From assembly GCA_023091665.1 (NCBI GenBank), contig JALJCQ010000022.1:930001-994000 (forward strand): 64,000 bases of DNA, given 5' to 3'. How positions within the stretch are numbered: the first letter of the stretch is position 1; each line of letters begins with the position of its first letter. This stretch comes from Pythium myriotylum. Lineage: Eukaryota; Oomycota; Peronosporomycetes; Pythiales; Pythiaceae. This document shows positions 19,211 through 29,111 of this stretch, piece by piece. Position numbers and translations under genes: made by a program. Below the pieces are notes generated by a model that searched no databases, had not been told where the DNA came from, and was given only the letters and a program-made list of their open reading frames with translations.

Positions 19211-20950
19211 ATGCGTCAAGTGATACCGCTCCCATGTTCACCGAGCGTGGACTCGCTCTCGATGCTCTACACAATCGAGGCGAGCCGCGAAATGCCGGCC
19301 GTCAAAACCTCCCGCACCGTCAAGTCTGAATGGCTCTCTGCTCGCGTGCTAGCGCGACACAACGCGATGCTTCGTCGATACGGACGCCAACTTATGGCAG
19401 TCCACTTTGTCGCCGGAACCCTTGCGGCGGCTGTCGCGTTCTACCCAGCGCCTGCTGGCCGGTGGATATCTCTCATCACCACACCGTTGACAATTGTGCC
19501 AATGGTAGCCTCGTTTCTCGGGCTTCGGTACGACATGGTCGTGCTGCTGCTTGGCACGTACGACTTCTGGTACCAGTGCCTCACGTGTATCGTCTCGCCC
19601 GTGCTGCTCGCCGTGTACACAAGCGACGCGCGCGCCTTTGCACTGCTCTCCATGATACCGACGCTCGTGTTCTTCCTGCTTGCGGACGCCCACTACCGTG
19701 CGTCGAAGATCTTCTTCGCGGTGTCGATCCTCGGAACAGTCGTATGCTTCGTCGATGCACTTGTGCTCTCGCTCTCGCTGGTGGAAGACGTTCACGAGGT
19801 TGTAGTTGTTCATGTATACGACCGACCTGTCACGGCCCAGACCATAATGGCCCACGGCTTCTTTGTGATCACAATCACGAATGCGCACAACGCCTTCGTC
19901 CGACGCCACTTCGCGACCGCGCGAACTACCAACAAGGTCACGATGACCACAGTGCGTTGCGCGTTGCTGCGAAGTCGCCTCAAGTGGAAAGAGCGAGCGA
20001 CAAGCTCCCGTCAGAGTATCCAGCACCGACCAGCCAAGAGCTCCTTCAACGAAGACTGTCTTCAGCTGCGCTGCCGTGGTCTCCAACAAGTTATCGATGC
20101 CAACAGGACGCTGATACGGGAGCAACAGTCCGGTCCATTCTGGACTCGGCTCATGCAATACGACCTGTTCATCTCGACAGCGGTGGGCCTCACGACGATT
20201 TGCGCAACGTTTTCTGCTGTGACCTCTGGTCGCTCTGGCCATGAGCGCATTGTCTATGCGCTTGGCGTGGCAAGCCTAGTAGCAACCGCGCGCGTGTGGG
20301 CATACTTCCTCTGCTGGGTCCACCAGATCGACTTGCTCTGGCTCCTTCACACCAACTTTGACTTTCTCTTTCTCTTCGTGCAGCTCGTTCTCTCGCACTT
20401 GTGCATGTGTGATCTGAGTGACTGGGATGCTCGGGCATTCGCGTCAATCGCGAATCTTCTGTGGCTCCACTGGGCTATGCTACTAGACGCCGTGCCGCCA
20501 AATCGACGACATCTGCTTGGTTTCGACGTGCGCTGGCTCGTTGCAGCTGTTCATATATCGTTTCTCGTGATGCTTGTGCTCCTTGCGTACGACCTTACGT
20601 CATGGCACTCCCAGAGGTTCGTAGACCGCGAGATCCTCCATCGCGTTGGCTACTCGACGAGTGCAGCGGACTGGTCTGTTGGCTCCTTCTTTCTCAATCG
20701 GATCCTGACCTTGTTTGGATGGCTCTGTCGATCGTTGTGGCGCCTCGTAACGTACGACCGAGACGAACTCATCGTGCTGCGTGGTGCCGTCGAATATGAC
20801 GACTACGATCGCCACATGCGGCAGACGCGGTCGGTAACGTCTAGGGTCCGCCTTCAGCAGATCACAAGTGCGCTCTCTCAGCAAAGCAAGCGCAGTTCCG
20901 GAGCAGAGGGCGGACTTTCGGTGGTTTCACCCATCTCCAGGCACTCGTAG
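19211..20950 (+). CDS. Unrecognised multi-TM protein, family copy TM2
   Basis: The product is 579 aa, the same length as TM1. An open frame extends upstream to 19097, but the ATG at 19211 aligns with the starts of TM1 and TM3. It shows LGLRYDMVVLLLGTYDFWYQ, WLLHTNFDFLFLFVQLVLSH, LLWLHWAMLLDAVPP and tail motif VLRGAVEYDDYDRHMRQ. About ten TM segments are arranged as 5-6 plus 5 around a basic loop that contains RCALLRSRLKW. It is convergent with PAP A. This order is mirrored by PAP B and TM3 across about 23.8 kb, so TM2 and PAP A were probably duplicated together. The function is unknown. Confidence 0.8.
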   Translation: MRQVIPLPCSPSVDSLSMLYTIEASREMPAVKTSRTVKSEWLSARVLARHNAMLRRYGRQLMAVHFVAGTLAAAVAFYPAPAGRWISLITTPLTIVPMVASFLGLRYDMVVLLLGTYDFWYQCLTCIVSPVLLAVYTSDARAFALLSMIPTLVFFLLADAHYRASKIFFAVSILGTVVCFVDALVLSLSLVEDVHEVVVVHVYDRPVTAQTIMAHGFFVITITNAHNAFVRRHFATARTTNKVTMTTVRCALLRSRLKWKERATSSRQSIQHRPAKSSFNEDCLQLRCRGLQQVIDANRTLIREQQSGPFWTRLMQYDLFISTAVGLTTICATFSAVTSGRSGHERIVYALGVASLVATARVWAYFLCWVHQIDLLWLLHTNFDFLFLFVQLVLSHLCMCDLSDWDARAFASIANLLWLHWAMLLDAVPPNRRHLLGFDVRWLVAAVHISFLVMLVLLAYDLTSWHSQRFVDREILHRVGYSTSAADWSVGSFFLNRILTLFGWLCRSLWRLVTYDRDELIVLRGAVEYDDYDRHMRQTRSVTSRVRLQQITSALSQQSKRSSGAEGGLSVVSPISRHS

Positions 20951-21461
20951 CGAGATGGCAGTGCTCTGGTCTTGATCAAGATCCATTCATGTTGAAGTTG
21001 ATAGGTTAGGTTGAGTATCCTTAAAGTGGTCCAACTCGTGAGGCTGCACTAGGATCGAGTGTTTATGGGTGCTGTCACGCGACAGCTAATCGAGGACGAC
21101 AATGTAAAATATGTCATCGACCAGATCTTGTCGAATGTCGTCTAGTATTCGTATTCAGCAGATTGCAAAGCGCACGATGCTAAGAGTTAGAGAGGGTATA
21201 TTTTTAGACTTCATCAGAAGGGATTGCAGGTTTCCATCGGTAGCTATGACGTCCCAAGAGGTTGTGCCTGACACATCGTCGCCACGAGACCCTGGCGATC
21301 GTGAGCTAAGGCGCTGTAATTGATCTATTCGGCACTTTACGCGGTTCGCAGGAGTGTCGTCGCGAGGCATTCTTAAATTTTTGGAGATAGGTGAGAAAAG
21401 CGGTTGCCAGCAGAGCTGGGAGGACAGAGAAAGAGAACATAAGTAAACGTTCGATCACGAA
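20951..21461. other. Intergenic between convergent TM2 and PAP A
   Basis: No gene or strong signal is seen. Only short open frames without domains occur. The mirror-image interval between PAP B and TM3 is only 87 bp, so one side has gained or lost about 500 bp. Confidence 0.5.
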
Positions 21462-22714
21462 AGTACGTCAATTGAGATCTTTGCACTACCAGCAAACGCA
21501 TCAGCGAAAACCACGACGTTCGATTCTCGATCTTACTTGGTCATCGTGAACTCGTCGAGCACGGCGTCCGAGCTGACAGACACGAACGTCCAGCGAAGCG
21601 ACGAGCGCGATACGTGGAGCTTGGCGATGCCGTAGTTGGTGTTGTCCGTGACGGCGTTCCACGCGACTTTCTTGCTGCGATCGAAGTCGCGGTGGCCTTC
21701 GTTGCTGCCGGCCGCGCCGTTGACCACGTACACGGGCGCCTTGGGCTTGGTGTAGGTCTTTCTGTCGGCCGAGACGCCGTCCAGGATAGCGACGTTCTTC
21801 TTGATGGGGAGGTGGCGCGAGTACAAGTGGACGTGGCCCGCGACGACGAGGTCGACGTTGTACTTGATGAAGAGATCTTCGAAAGCCATTTGCACGGGCG
21901 CAGCTTCACCGGTCGGCACGCCGGTGGCGTCACAGTCGGTGGGCGTGTAGATGGCGCGGTGCATGGTGACGACGAGCCAGGGCGTGTTGGCGCGGTTGGC
22001 GTTGGCCTTCTTGAGGTCGGCTTCGAGCCACGCGAGCTGGTTGCCAAAGCCTCCGTACGTGCGACCCGTGGCCGAGTTGGAGGGCGCGCCGTTGTAGTCG
22101 GTCTCGGACGAGATGGCCGTGAAGTGCACGGGTCCGTGGTCGAACGAGTACCACATGTTCTTGGCGCCGCCGCTTTCGGTCGAAGGCATCTTGAAGCGCG
22201 TGTTGTAGGCCTGGTAGTTGCCTAGCTGGTCTTTCTTGGAGGACGAGAGCAGACACTGCGCCGAGTGGCACTCGGACTCGTGGTTGCCGACGAGGACCAT
22301 GTAGGGCGTCTGTGCCATGAAGGGCGCGAGGATGCGGAAGAACTTGTTGTAGGTCTCCTCGTAGAAGAAGCCGACGATCTCGGTGCCCGTGAGGAGACCG
22401 GCGTTGTCGGCGTACGAGATGTCGCCGACGTGCATCATGAAGTCGACCTTGCCGACGAGCTTGGCGTTGACGTAGCTGGCGGTAGGGAGTGCGTTGGCGT
22501 CGACGCCCATGTCGGCGACGAAGCCGACGTCGAACTCGGTCTTGTCGGTGACGGCGCGTGCGGTGGTGAAGGATGCGACGGCGGTGCGGTCGCTGGCGAC
22601 GGCCTTGGATCCGACCTGGTAGGAGTAGGATGTGTGTGGGGAGAGTCCGGTGACGGTGGCGTGGTAGATGAAGAGCGAGTAGGAGCTGTCTGAGTAGTAC
22701 GTGGATGTGGTCAC
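21462..22714 (+). repeat. Left arm of an inverted repeat covering the 3' part of PAP A
   Basis: It pairs with 24961-26213 (coordinates sum to 47675) without gaps and with only about four mismatches found by eye in 1,253 bp. Ends are abrupt: similarity inside 22714 drops to ordinary paralogue level, and outside 21462 it is lost. Confidence 0.88.
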
Positions 22715-23140
22715 AGCCACGTTTGAGAGCTGGAGATTCGTAGCCGTGGACCCAATCCACACACCTGGGTCGGTCACCTGTACGTAGGTGGTCCAGGAGA
22801 TGGTCATGGCCGTGCCGGGTGTCGCACCAGCAAACGCTAGATGAACTTGCTCGGGTGTCGCGCCGACAACATCCTTTCGCACTCGGCACGACTGATCCAA
22901 CGTGAGATCTCCGAACTTGTACTGGTATGAGCACGCGTACGACGGCTCGCACTTGAGTGTCGAAAAGCTGTACTTGCAGACCTTGTCGTCGATCGGCCCC
23001 GTCACCGTGCCCGGACTCGACGAATCGTGGTGACCGAAGATGCTGCCGAAGATGTTGAGCTTGCGCAGGTGCTGTGCGTTAGCTTGAGGCGAGGCAGCGA
23101 GGCCGAGAGTGAACAGCGAGAGAGTCGAGAGGACACGCAT
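21533..23140 (-). CDS. Secreted purple acid phosphatase A (PAP A)
   Basis: The product is 535 aa. The start is the ATG at 23140, giving signal peptide MRVLSTLSLFTLGLAASPQANA; an upstream in-frame start at 23194 is less likely. An N-terminal Cys-containing region and a fibronectin-like domain (SYQVGSK) precede the metallophosphatase core. The five metal-ligand blocks are ADMG (usually GDxG), GDISY, GNHE, MHR and GHVHLYSR. PAPs hydrolyse phosphate esters with a dinuclear Fe-metal centre at acid pH; an extracellular site is predicted from the signal peptide. The motif I Gly is replaced by Ala, as in PAP B, but the ligand Asp is kept. From about residue 143 onward the gene is nearly identical to PAP B. 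Confidence 0.92.
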   Translation of the reverse strand: MRVLSTLSLFTLGLAASPQANAQHLRKLNIFGSIFGHHDSSSPGTVTGPIDDKVCKYSFSTLKCEPSYACSYQYKFGDLTLDQSCRVRKDVVGATPEQVHLAFAGATPGTAMTISWTTYVQVTDPGVWIGSTATNLQLSNVAVTTSTYYSDSSYSLFIYHATVTGLSPHTSYSYQVGSKAVASDRTAVASFTTARAVTDKTEFDVGFVADMGVDANALPTASYVNAKLVGKVDFMMHVGDISYADNAGLLTGTEIVGFFYEETYNKFFRILAPFMAQTPYMVLVGNHESECHSAQCLLSSSKKDQLGNYQAYNTRFKMPSTESGGAKNMWYSFDHGPVHFTAISSETDYNGAPSNSATGRTYGGFGNQLAWLEADLKKANANRANTPWLVVTMHRAIYTPTDCDATGVPTGEAAPVQMAFEDLFIKYNVDLVVAGHVHLYSRHLPIKKNVAILDGVSADRKTYTKPKAPVYVVNGAAGSNEGHRDFDRSKKVAWNAVTDNTNYGIAKLHVSRSSLRWTFVSVSSDAVLDEFTMTK

Positions 23141-23160
23141 GGCTTGAGACTCTGCGAGGA

Positions 23161-23184
23161 GCTCGCAAAAGTGGGAATGAGGAA
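23161..23184 (-). promoter_or_regulatory. INR-type core promoter of PAP A
   Basis: The minus strand reads TTTCCTCATTCCCACTTTTG, then CGAGC. This includes a full TCATTCC initiator and a FPR-like CACTTTTG. A related element with the same CGAGCTCCTCGC continuation precedes PAP B. Confidence 0.65.
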
Positions 23185-24484
23185 AGCGGAGCACCGCTCC
23201 ATCGGCGTTGGTAACCCGCTCAGAGCGAAGAGATGGGCGAATACGGAAAACTCACCCAGACCAGCGGTCAATGGTGTCAACGTGAGGTTGAACTGCCTCT
23301 GCACCGTCTCAAAATGCACTGGATACTCTCCAGGTTTCACCCTTTATAAACGATAATTCTTCAGGAGTCAACTTGGACAGGCCACTATTTCTCCTCGCGT
23401 CTCAAAAACACTATTACAGGATATTGAATAATTTATATTACATTTATTGATAATTATGCATTTATAAGGTATTTGGAATGATTGCTTGGTCTCACCAACT
23501 TGCCGCCTTTTGAGCTCTGCACGTGGCAGAATCCCACCGAACTCGCGAAGATGAACGTGTTCGTTGTCGGGCCCAATTTGAAGCCGCAGAGCCAATGGTT
23601 TCACTAAGAGCTGGTCGTAAACTTGCACACGCGTCGTGGTGGAATCACACTGAGGCTGCGTGAGTCAGAGTTGGACCAAGCTTGATCGTCTCCTAGCTTC
23701 TCGGTGGCGATTACAGTCCTCTGCAACACCTCACCTGAAGAGCATGCGCACGTCTAGTCGTCGGGATCAATGCGGTCACCGCACACACTGGGCCCTCCCA
23801 GCGAGCTCGATTGGAGATTCTTGTGCTGGGGACGCGACCATGGCTCTGGCGCAACTGGAGTCTGGTCCGAAGCTGACGAGCGAGCGCGAATCTCTTGAAC
23901 TGATCCTCAAAGCTTGAATACGAATCGAAAGGCACTGTGGATTGTCCACTCGAGAAGCCAGTTTCACCTGGTCGAGGGCCTCAATTGCGGTCCTTGTACT
24001 AAACTCGAGCAGCGAGTTGATCACTGGCAGTGATCAAGTGGTTTCAGCGTGGTCAGTGATTCCGCCGTGTAGAGTCTTGATCAACACTGATCGAAGGTCG
24101 ATGATCATTTCAGCTTGGTCAGTGATTCTCTGGCCGAGATGAAACCACCGGTCAGTGTACAGTACTCAGACGCCGTGTAGAGTCCCGGTCAGCGACAGCG
24201 GACCACCGCAACTTCGGATGGTGTAACCTGGTTCTCTTTCGCCGCGAGTCGTGAGTAACGGTGCCTGTGGCCTGTCGCGTGCTCGGCGTCAGTCTCTTCT
24301 TGACAGCTCTGAACCAATGATGAGTGCTCGCTTCCGACGTCGTGTCGTGATTAGGCGCCTCCGCCTGTCGCTTGTGCACTTGGGCAGAGTGAGTTTCGAG
24401 CTTCTTACCCATGCGTCAGTCCCACGCAGCCAAGACACGCAGACAATTGCACTGTGCGTCCCCATCGAGATCCCGACGTTTAGC
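23185..24484. other. Intergenic between divergent PAP A and PAP B, with direct repeats
   Basis: No gene is seen. A perfect TTGATCACT/AGTGATCAA stem lies at 24017-24037. TTTCAGCKTGGTCAGTGATTC occurs near 24042 and 24109, and CCGTGTAGAGTC near 24064 and 24172. An AT-rich stretch lies at about 23398-23470. Confidence 0.6.
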
Positions 24485-24507
24485 GTCTCCATTTCCACTC
24501 TCGCGAG
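24485..24507 (+). promoter_or_regulatory. INR-type core promoter of PAP B
   Basis: GTCTCCATTTCCACTCTCGC, then GAG, corresponds to the PAP A element, but the INR core is TCCATTT rather than TCATTCC. It lies about 25 bp before the ATG at 24532. Confidence 0.55.
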
Positions 24508-24531
24508 CTCCTCGCGAAGTCCCCACCCACC

Positions 24532-26142
24532 ATGCGAGTCCTTTCGTCTCTCTCGCTGCTTGTGCTCGGACTCTCGGCCTCAGCGGAGGCTAAACATCTG
24601 CGCAAGCTCGGGCTCCTCGACAAGCTCTTCGGCAGCAGCAGCAGCACCTCGTCGGCAGGCACGGTCTCGGCGTCGGGCACGATCGACGACAAGGTCTGCA
24701 AGTACAGCCTCTCGTCGCTCTCGTGCGAGCCCTCGGATGTGTGCTCATACCAGTACAAGTTCGGAGATGTGAACTTCGACCAGTCCTGCCGCGTCAAGAA
24801 GTCCGAGGTCGGCACGACGCCGCAGCAAGTGCACTTGGCTTTCGCCGGAGCGACACCAGGAACGGCCATGACCATCACCTGGACCACGTTCGTTAAGGTT
24901 AATGATCCGGCAGTCTGGATCGGATCGTCCGCGTCCAACCTCAAGCAGTCCAGCGTCGCCGTGACCACATCCACGTACTACTCAGACAGCTCCTACTCGC
25001 TCTTCATCTACCACGCCACCGTCACCGGGCTCTCCCCACACACATCCTACTCCTACCAGGTCGGATCCAAGGCTGTCGCCAGCGACCGCACCGCCGTCGC
25101 ATCCTTCACCACCGCACGCGCCGTCACCGACAAGACCGAGTTCGACGTCGGCTTCGTCGCCGACATGGGCGTCGACGCCAACGCACTCCCTACCGCCAGC
25201 TACGTCAACGCCAAGCTCGTCGGCAAGGTCGACTTCATGATGCACGTCGGCGACATCTCGTACGCCGACAACGCCGGTCTCCTCACGGGCACCGAGATCG
25301 TCGGCTTCTTCTACGAGGAGACCTACAACAAGTTCTTCCGCATCCTCGCGCCCTTCATGGCACAGACGCCCTACATGGTCCTCGTCGGCAACCACGAGTC
25401 CGAGTGCCACTCGGCGCAGTGTCTGCTCTCGTCCTCCAAGAAAGACCAGCTAGGCAACTACCAGGCCTACAACACGCGCTTCAAGATGCCTTCGACCGAA
25501 AGCGGCGGCGCCAAGAACATGTGGTACTCGTTCGACCACGGACCCGTGCACTTCACGGCCATCTCGTCCGAGACCGACTACAACGGCGCGCCCTCCAACT
25601 CGGCCACGGGTCGCACGTACGGAGGCTTTGGCAACCAGCTCGCGTGGCTCGAAGCCGACCTCAAGAAGGCCAACGCCAACCGCGCCAACACGCCCTGGCT
25701 CGTCGTCACCATGCACCGCGCCATCTACACGCCCACCGACTGTGACGCCACCGGCGTGCCGACCGGTGAAGCTGCGCCCGTGCAAAAGGCTTTCGAAGAT
25801 CTCTTCATCAAGTACAACGTCGACCTCGTCGTCGCGGGCCACGTCCACTTGTACTCGCGCCACCTCCCCATCAAGAAGAACGTCGCTATCCTGGACGGCG
25901 TCTCGGCCGACAGAAAGACCTACACCAAGCCCAAGGCGCCCGTGTACGTGGTCAACGGCGCGGCCGGCAGCAACGAAGGCCACCGCGACTTCGATCGCAG
26001 CAAGAAAGTCGCGTGGAACGCCGTCACGGACAACACCAACTACGGCATCGCCAAGCTCCACGTATCGCGCTCGTCGCTTCGCTGGACGTTCGTGTCTGTC
26101 AGCTCGGACGCCGTGCTCGACGAGTTCACGATGACCAAGTAA
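24532..26142 (+). CDS. Secreted purple acid phosphatase B (PAP B), mosaic with PAP A
   Basis: The product is 536 aa with signal peptide MRVLSSLSLLVLGLSASAEA. Metal-binding blocks are ADMG (D211), GDISY (D241, Y244), GNHE (N287, H288), MHR (H395) and GHVHLYSR (H437, H439). The first ~143 residues are closest to PAP D (VKKSEVGTTPQQVHLA, FVKVNDPAVWIGSSA). The remainder is almost identical to PAP A, a switch at nucleotide 24961. Role as for PAP A: extracellular release of phosphate from organic esters. It is divergent from PAP A and convergent with TM3 (87 bp between stops). Confidence 0.92.
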   Translation: MRVLSSLSLLVLGLSASAEAKHLRKLGLLDKLFGSSSSTSSAGTVSASGTIDDKVCKYSLSSLSCEPSDVCSYQYKFGDVNFDQSCRVKKSEVGTTPQQVHLAFAGATPGTAMTITWTTFVKVNDPAVWIGSSASNLKQSSVAVTTSTYYSDSSYSLFIYHATVTGLSPHTSYSYQVGSKAVASDRTAVASFTTARAVTDKTEFDVGFVADMGVDANALPTASYVNAKLVGKVDFMMHVGDISYADNAGLLTGTEIVGFFYEETYNKFFRILAPFMAQTPYMVLVGNHESECHSAQCLLSSSKKDQLGNYQAYNTRFKMPSTESGGAKNMWYSFDHGPVHFTAISSETDYNGAPSNSATGRTYGGFGNQLAWLEADLKKANANRANTPWLVVTMHRAIYTPTDCDATGVPTGEAAPVQKAFEDLFIKYNVDLVVAGHVHLYSRHLPIKKNVAILDGVSADRKTYTKPKAPVYVVNGAAGSNEGHRDFDRSKKVAWNAVTDNTNYGIAKLHVSRSSLRWTFVSVSSDAVLDEFTMTK

Positions 26143-26213
26143 GATCGAGAATCGAACGTCGTGGTTTTCGCTGATGCGTTTGCTGGTAGTGCAAAGATCT
26201 TAATTGACGTACT
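24961..26213 (-). repeat. Right arm of the PAP A/PAP B inverted repeat
   Basis: This is the mirror of 21462-22714, about 99.7% identical by eye. It starts inside codon 144 of PAP B and ends 71 bp past its stop. Confidence 0.88.
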
Positions 26214-26229
26214 CTTTTAATCGTTCGCT

Positions 26230-27962
26230 CTACTCAATTCTCCGCTCTCTTTCCTGCTGACTCTGTTGAGGCAGCGCCGACGTGATCTCCTGAATATGAA
26301 CGTCTCTCGCCCGCCGCTTGTGCAGCTCGTAGTCGTCGTACTCCACGGCGCCACGCAGCACAATCAACTCGTCCGCCTCATATCGGACCAGTCGCCACAG
26401 CGACCTGCCCAGACACAGAAAAACCGTTGGCAGTCGATTGACGAAGAACGAGCCCACTGACCAGTCCGCAAATTTCTCACCCTTCTCACGCAGACAACCA
26501 AAAATGAGGTTGTCCTGAAACTTCTGCGAGTGCCAGGAGAGGAGGTCGTATGCAAGGAGAGCAAGACCCACAAAAAAGCCAATCTGCACTGCCGTTGCGA
26601 TGGCTCGGATCGGAATCCCTAGTTGCTCTCGCCGAATCGGTGGCACGGCGTCGATTGTCATGGACCAGTGTAGCCACAACAAGCTCGCCAGCGACCCCAT
26701 CGCTCGACCATCCCACTTACACAGATCGCATACGCTGAGGTGCGTGAACGCGAGCTGGATAAAGACGAAGAGGAAGTCGAAGCTGGTGTGGAGGAGCCGC
26801 AGCATGTCGAGTTGGTGGACGTAGCACACGAAGCAAAGCCACACGGGAGTAGTGGCGGCGAGGCTGAGGACGCCAAGCGAGTGGACCAGAGCCGAATCGC
26901 CATGCAAACCGCCAGACACGAGCGCGAAACTCGTTATGATGGCGACGTAACCAACGCCACAAGCCACCACTATCCCCCATCGCAGATAACTCGCTCTCAA
27001 TGACCGAGCAGCAGTTTCAGCTTGGAGTTGGAGTGGCGAGTTCACAAGTGTCCGCTTGGCGTCGATAGTTTGCCGTAGACCGTGGCACCGTAAGCGGATA
27101 AAACGCTCGTTGAATGCGCTTTGAACAGGCCGTCGAACGACGTTCATGCGAGAAACTGTTTGGTGGCGGTACCAGCGCAGGCGGGATCGATAGAGCACGC
27201 ATCGCACTGTCGTGACGTGACAGCCAGAGTCATCTCTCGAAGCCGTAGCGACTCGGCGATGGACGTACGCGTTGTGCGCTTGAATAACCGCTGATAAGAG
27301 GAGCCCGTTAACCATTAAAGCCTTTCCTGTTACTGCTCGATCGCCGATGAAGAAGAACGTTCTTGGGTGTCCGTCATCGACCAGAGAGAAGAAGACGACA
27401 ATGCCGTTGGAGCCACATATAAGCGCCGAGATCAACGACACTACAGAGAACATCCTCGTACCGCGCGAATGCGCATCGCCGAGAAACACAATCTGGTCCA
27501 TTGGAGCACACACGAGGAGCGCTACGGCTCGTACATCGGCTAAATACATTGTGAGCAGAATGAGGCTCATGGTGTTCATGGTACTTTGATACCAGAAGTC
27601 GAAATACCAATCAGCAACGCAGTCATGTCGTATCGGAGTCCGAGGAAACTGATCGTGATCGACGGCAGCACGAGAGGTGCCGTCAGCGCGATTGCTCGTC
27701 CTACCGCCCCAGGAAAATAGAGAATAGCCGAGACCAGATAGCCGAGAATCGCGGAAAGGATTGCGAGCGGACGGCCGTAGTGGTGGGCAAACCAGTTGAA
27801 GCGCCGCAAAGCACGTGGTGAGAGCCACGCAGTCTTGATCATGTGCCTCGCTCGGATCTGCGGCAAATCTTGGCTCGCTTTGACCGTATAGAGACCCACC
27901 GAGAGGACTGCGCTTGTGGTTGGCGAAGATGAAGCGACAGGGACAACTTGGCAAGACTTCAT
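26230..27962 (-). pseudogene. Unrecognised multi-TM protein, family copy TM3, with one frameshift
   Basis: The ATG at 27962 starts MKSCQVVPVASSSPTTSA, aligned with TM1 and TM2, and reads through LGLRYDMTALLIG. At 27606-27608 one base is missing relative to the family: the next block, YFDFWYQ, continues in another frame down to the stop at 26230. With one base restored the length would be about 577 aa, as in the other copies. All later conserved blocks are intact: LLWLHWSMTIDAVPP and LRGAVEYDDYELHKRR. A single lesion in an otherwise preserved gene suggests a very young pseudogene, a sequencing error, or an unusual reading event. It lies tail to tail with PAP B. Confidence 0.75.
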
Positions 27963-28271
27963 TGAAGATTAGGAGCGTGTCACCTTGTCGGTTGAGATTT
28001 GCATCTCAGGGATTCTAAAATAAGCCAGCCTGCCTGTGGACCACTTAGCATCCTCGTGATACTCCTCCAAAACTCGACCATTTATGAGTCGAGAACAGTG
28101 AGCATTTGCGCGCATCGCGGAAATGGACGTCGACGCGCTTGCCGTGCTGGACTCGTCGGGTCACACACCCAACTGGTTTCACATTTGGAGTCACCGACAC
28201 CATTTTGTGTTAACTAGGGTTGACTGATTGTGGACAGCAATGTATACACACCGGTGTTGTGCGTTGATATT
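27963..28271. other. Intergenic upstream of TM3
   Basis: No gene is seen. It presumably carries the TM3 promoter; no clear INR was identified. Confidence 0.4.
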
Positions 28272-28354
28272 AATTTATGTCAAATACTGGTTTATGTCAT
28301 GCATAAATTTAAATTTGATTTATGGCTGACATAAACAAGTCTTCGACATAAATT
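28272..28354. repeat. AT-rich imperfect inverted repeat with TTTATGTC units
   Basis: The left arm (28272-28301) contains AATTTATGTC and GTTTATGTCA. The right arm (28325-28354) contains TGACATAAAC and GACATAAATT, so the arms pair with a few mismatches around an AAATTT-rich centre. It could be a small non-autonomous element or a hairpin. Confidence 0.65.
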
Positions 28355-28988
28355 AGTTGTTGTTGCACGAGGGGTTGAGGATCTCTTGGAGGAAGAGGGA
28401 ACAGCTCACCCGCTTTTCAATGTTCTAGAGTTATTGGAGACATGCTACGAATCATCATTTTCCAGGATCTTCGGAAGGCCGGGTTTCAATACAACCAGGA
28501 ATCCTACGATCTCGTAAATTAGTGTCATTGACACCTCGTCATGTCCGACACAATGCTCCTGAGCGTTGGCAGATGCGCTCAGCGTCTTCCATGGCATGAT
28601 GAGGCTCTGAGATGAGCAGGCGGTCCGCGTCACTGTGAGCTTGGTACTGATACGATTATTTGTATCCGTATGCCATCTTTGACAAAAGCGCCTTTTTGAT
28701 GCGATTAGTACAGGACCTGATGGCCATCAAGCGAGGCTGCCTTTCGTGCCGCAAGAATACAGTACCACCATCCATCCAGATGTCATCCACACGCTCAATG
28801 AACTTCATCAATCGAGACGAAACCACTGCATGGCCTTGTGTTTCTTACCGGTAACGTTAACGGAAAATGAAACTTTATAGATGTATCGAGTTCAGCAAAA
28901 AAACAGTCTCAAACGATTTCTCTGGGACATCTTTTTCTAAACGGCTCTGGATGTGCTTCTCCGCATCCGCGAGATGCTGGTAGTACGT
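28355..28988. other. Intergenic, no gene seen
   Basis: Only short open frames without recognisable domains occur on either strand. Confidence 0.4.
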
Positions 28989-29023
28989 GCTGTTGATCGC
29001 GACTCGGAGTCGCGATCAACAGC
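28989..29023. repeat. Perfect 17-bp inverted repeat with 1-nt loop
   Basis: GCTGTTGATCGCGACTC, then G, then its exact reverse complement. This is a strong palindrome in gene-free DNA. Confidence 0.9.
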
Positions 29024-29111
29024 GAATTATCGCAAAGCGAAACTGTCCATTAGCCACGGAGGCGACGGAGATTGCTCTCCACAAATTCCTCGAATCCCAA
29101 TGTTGATTAAG

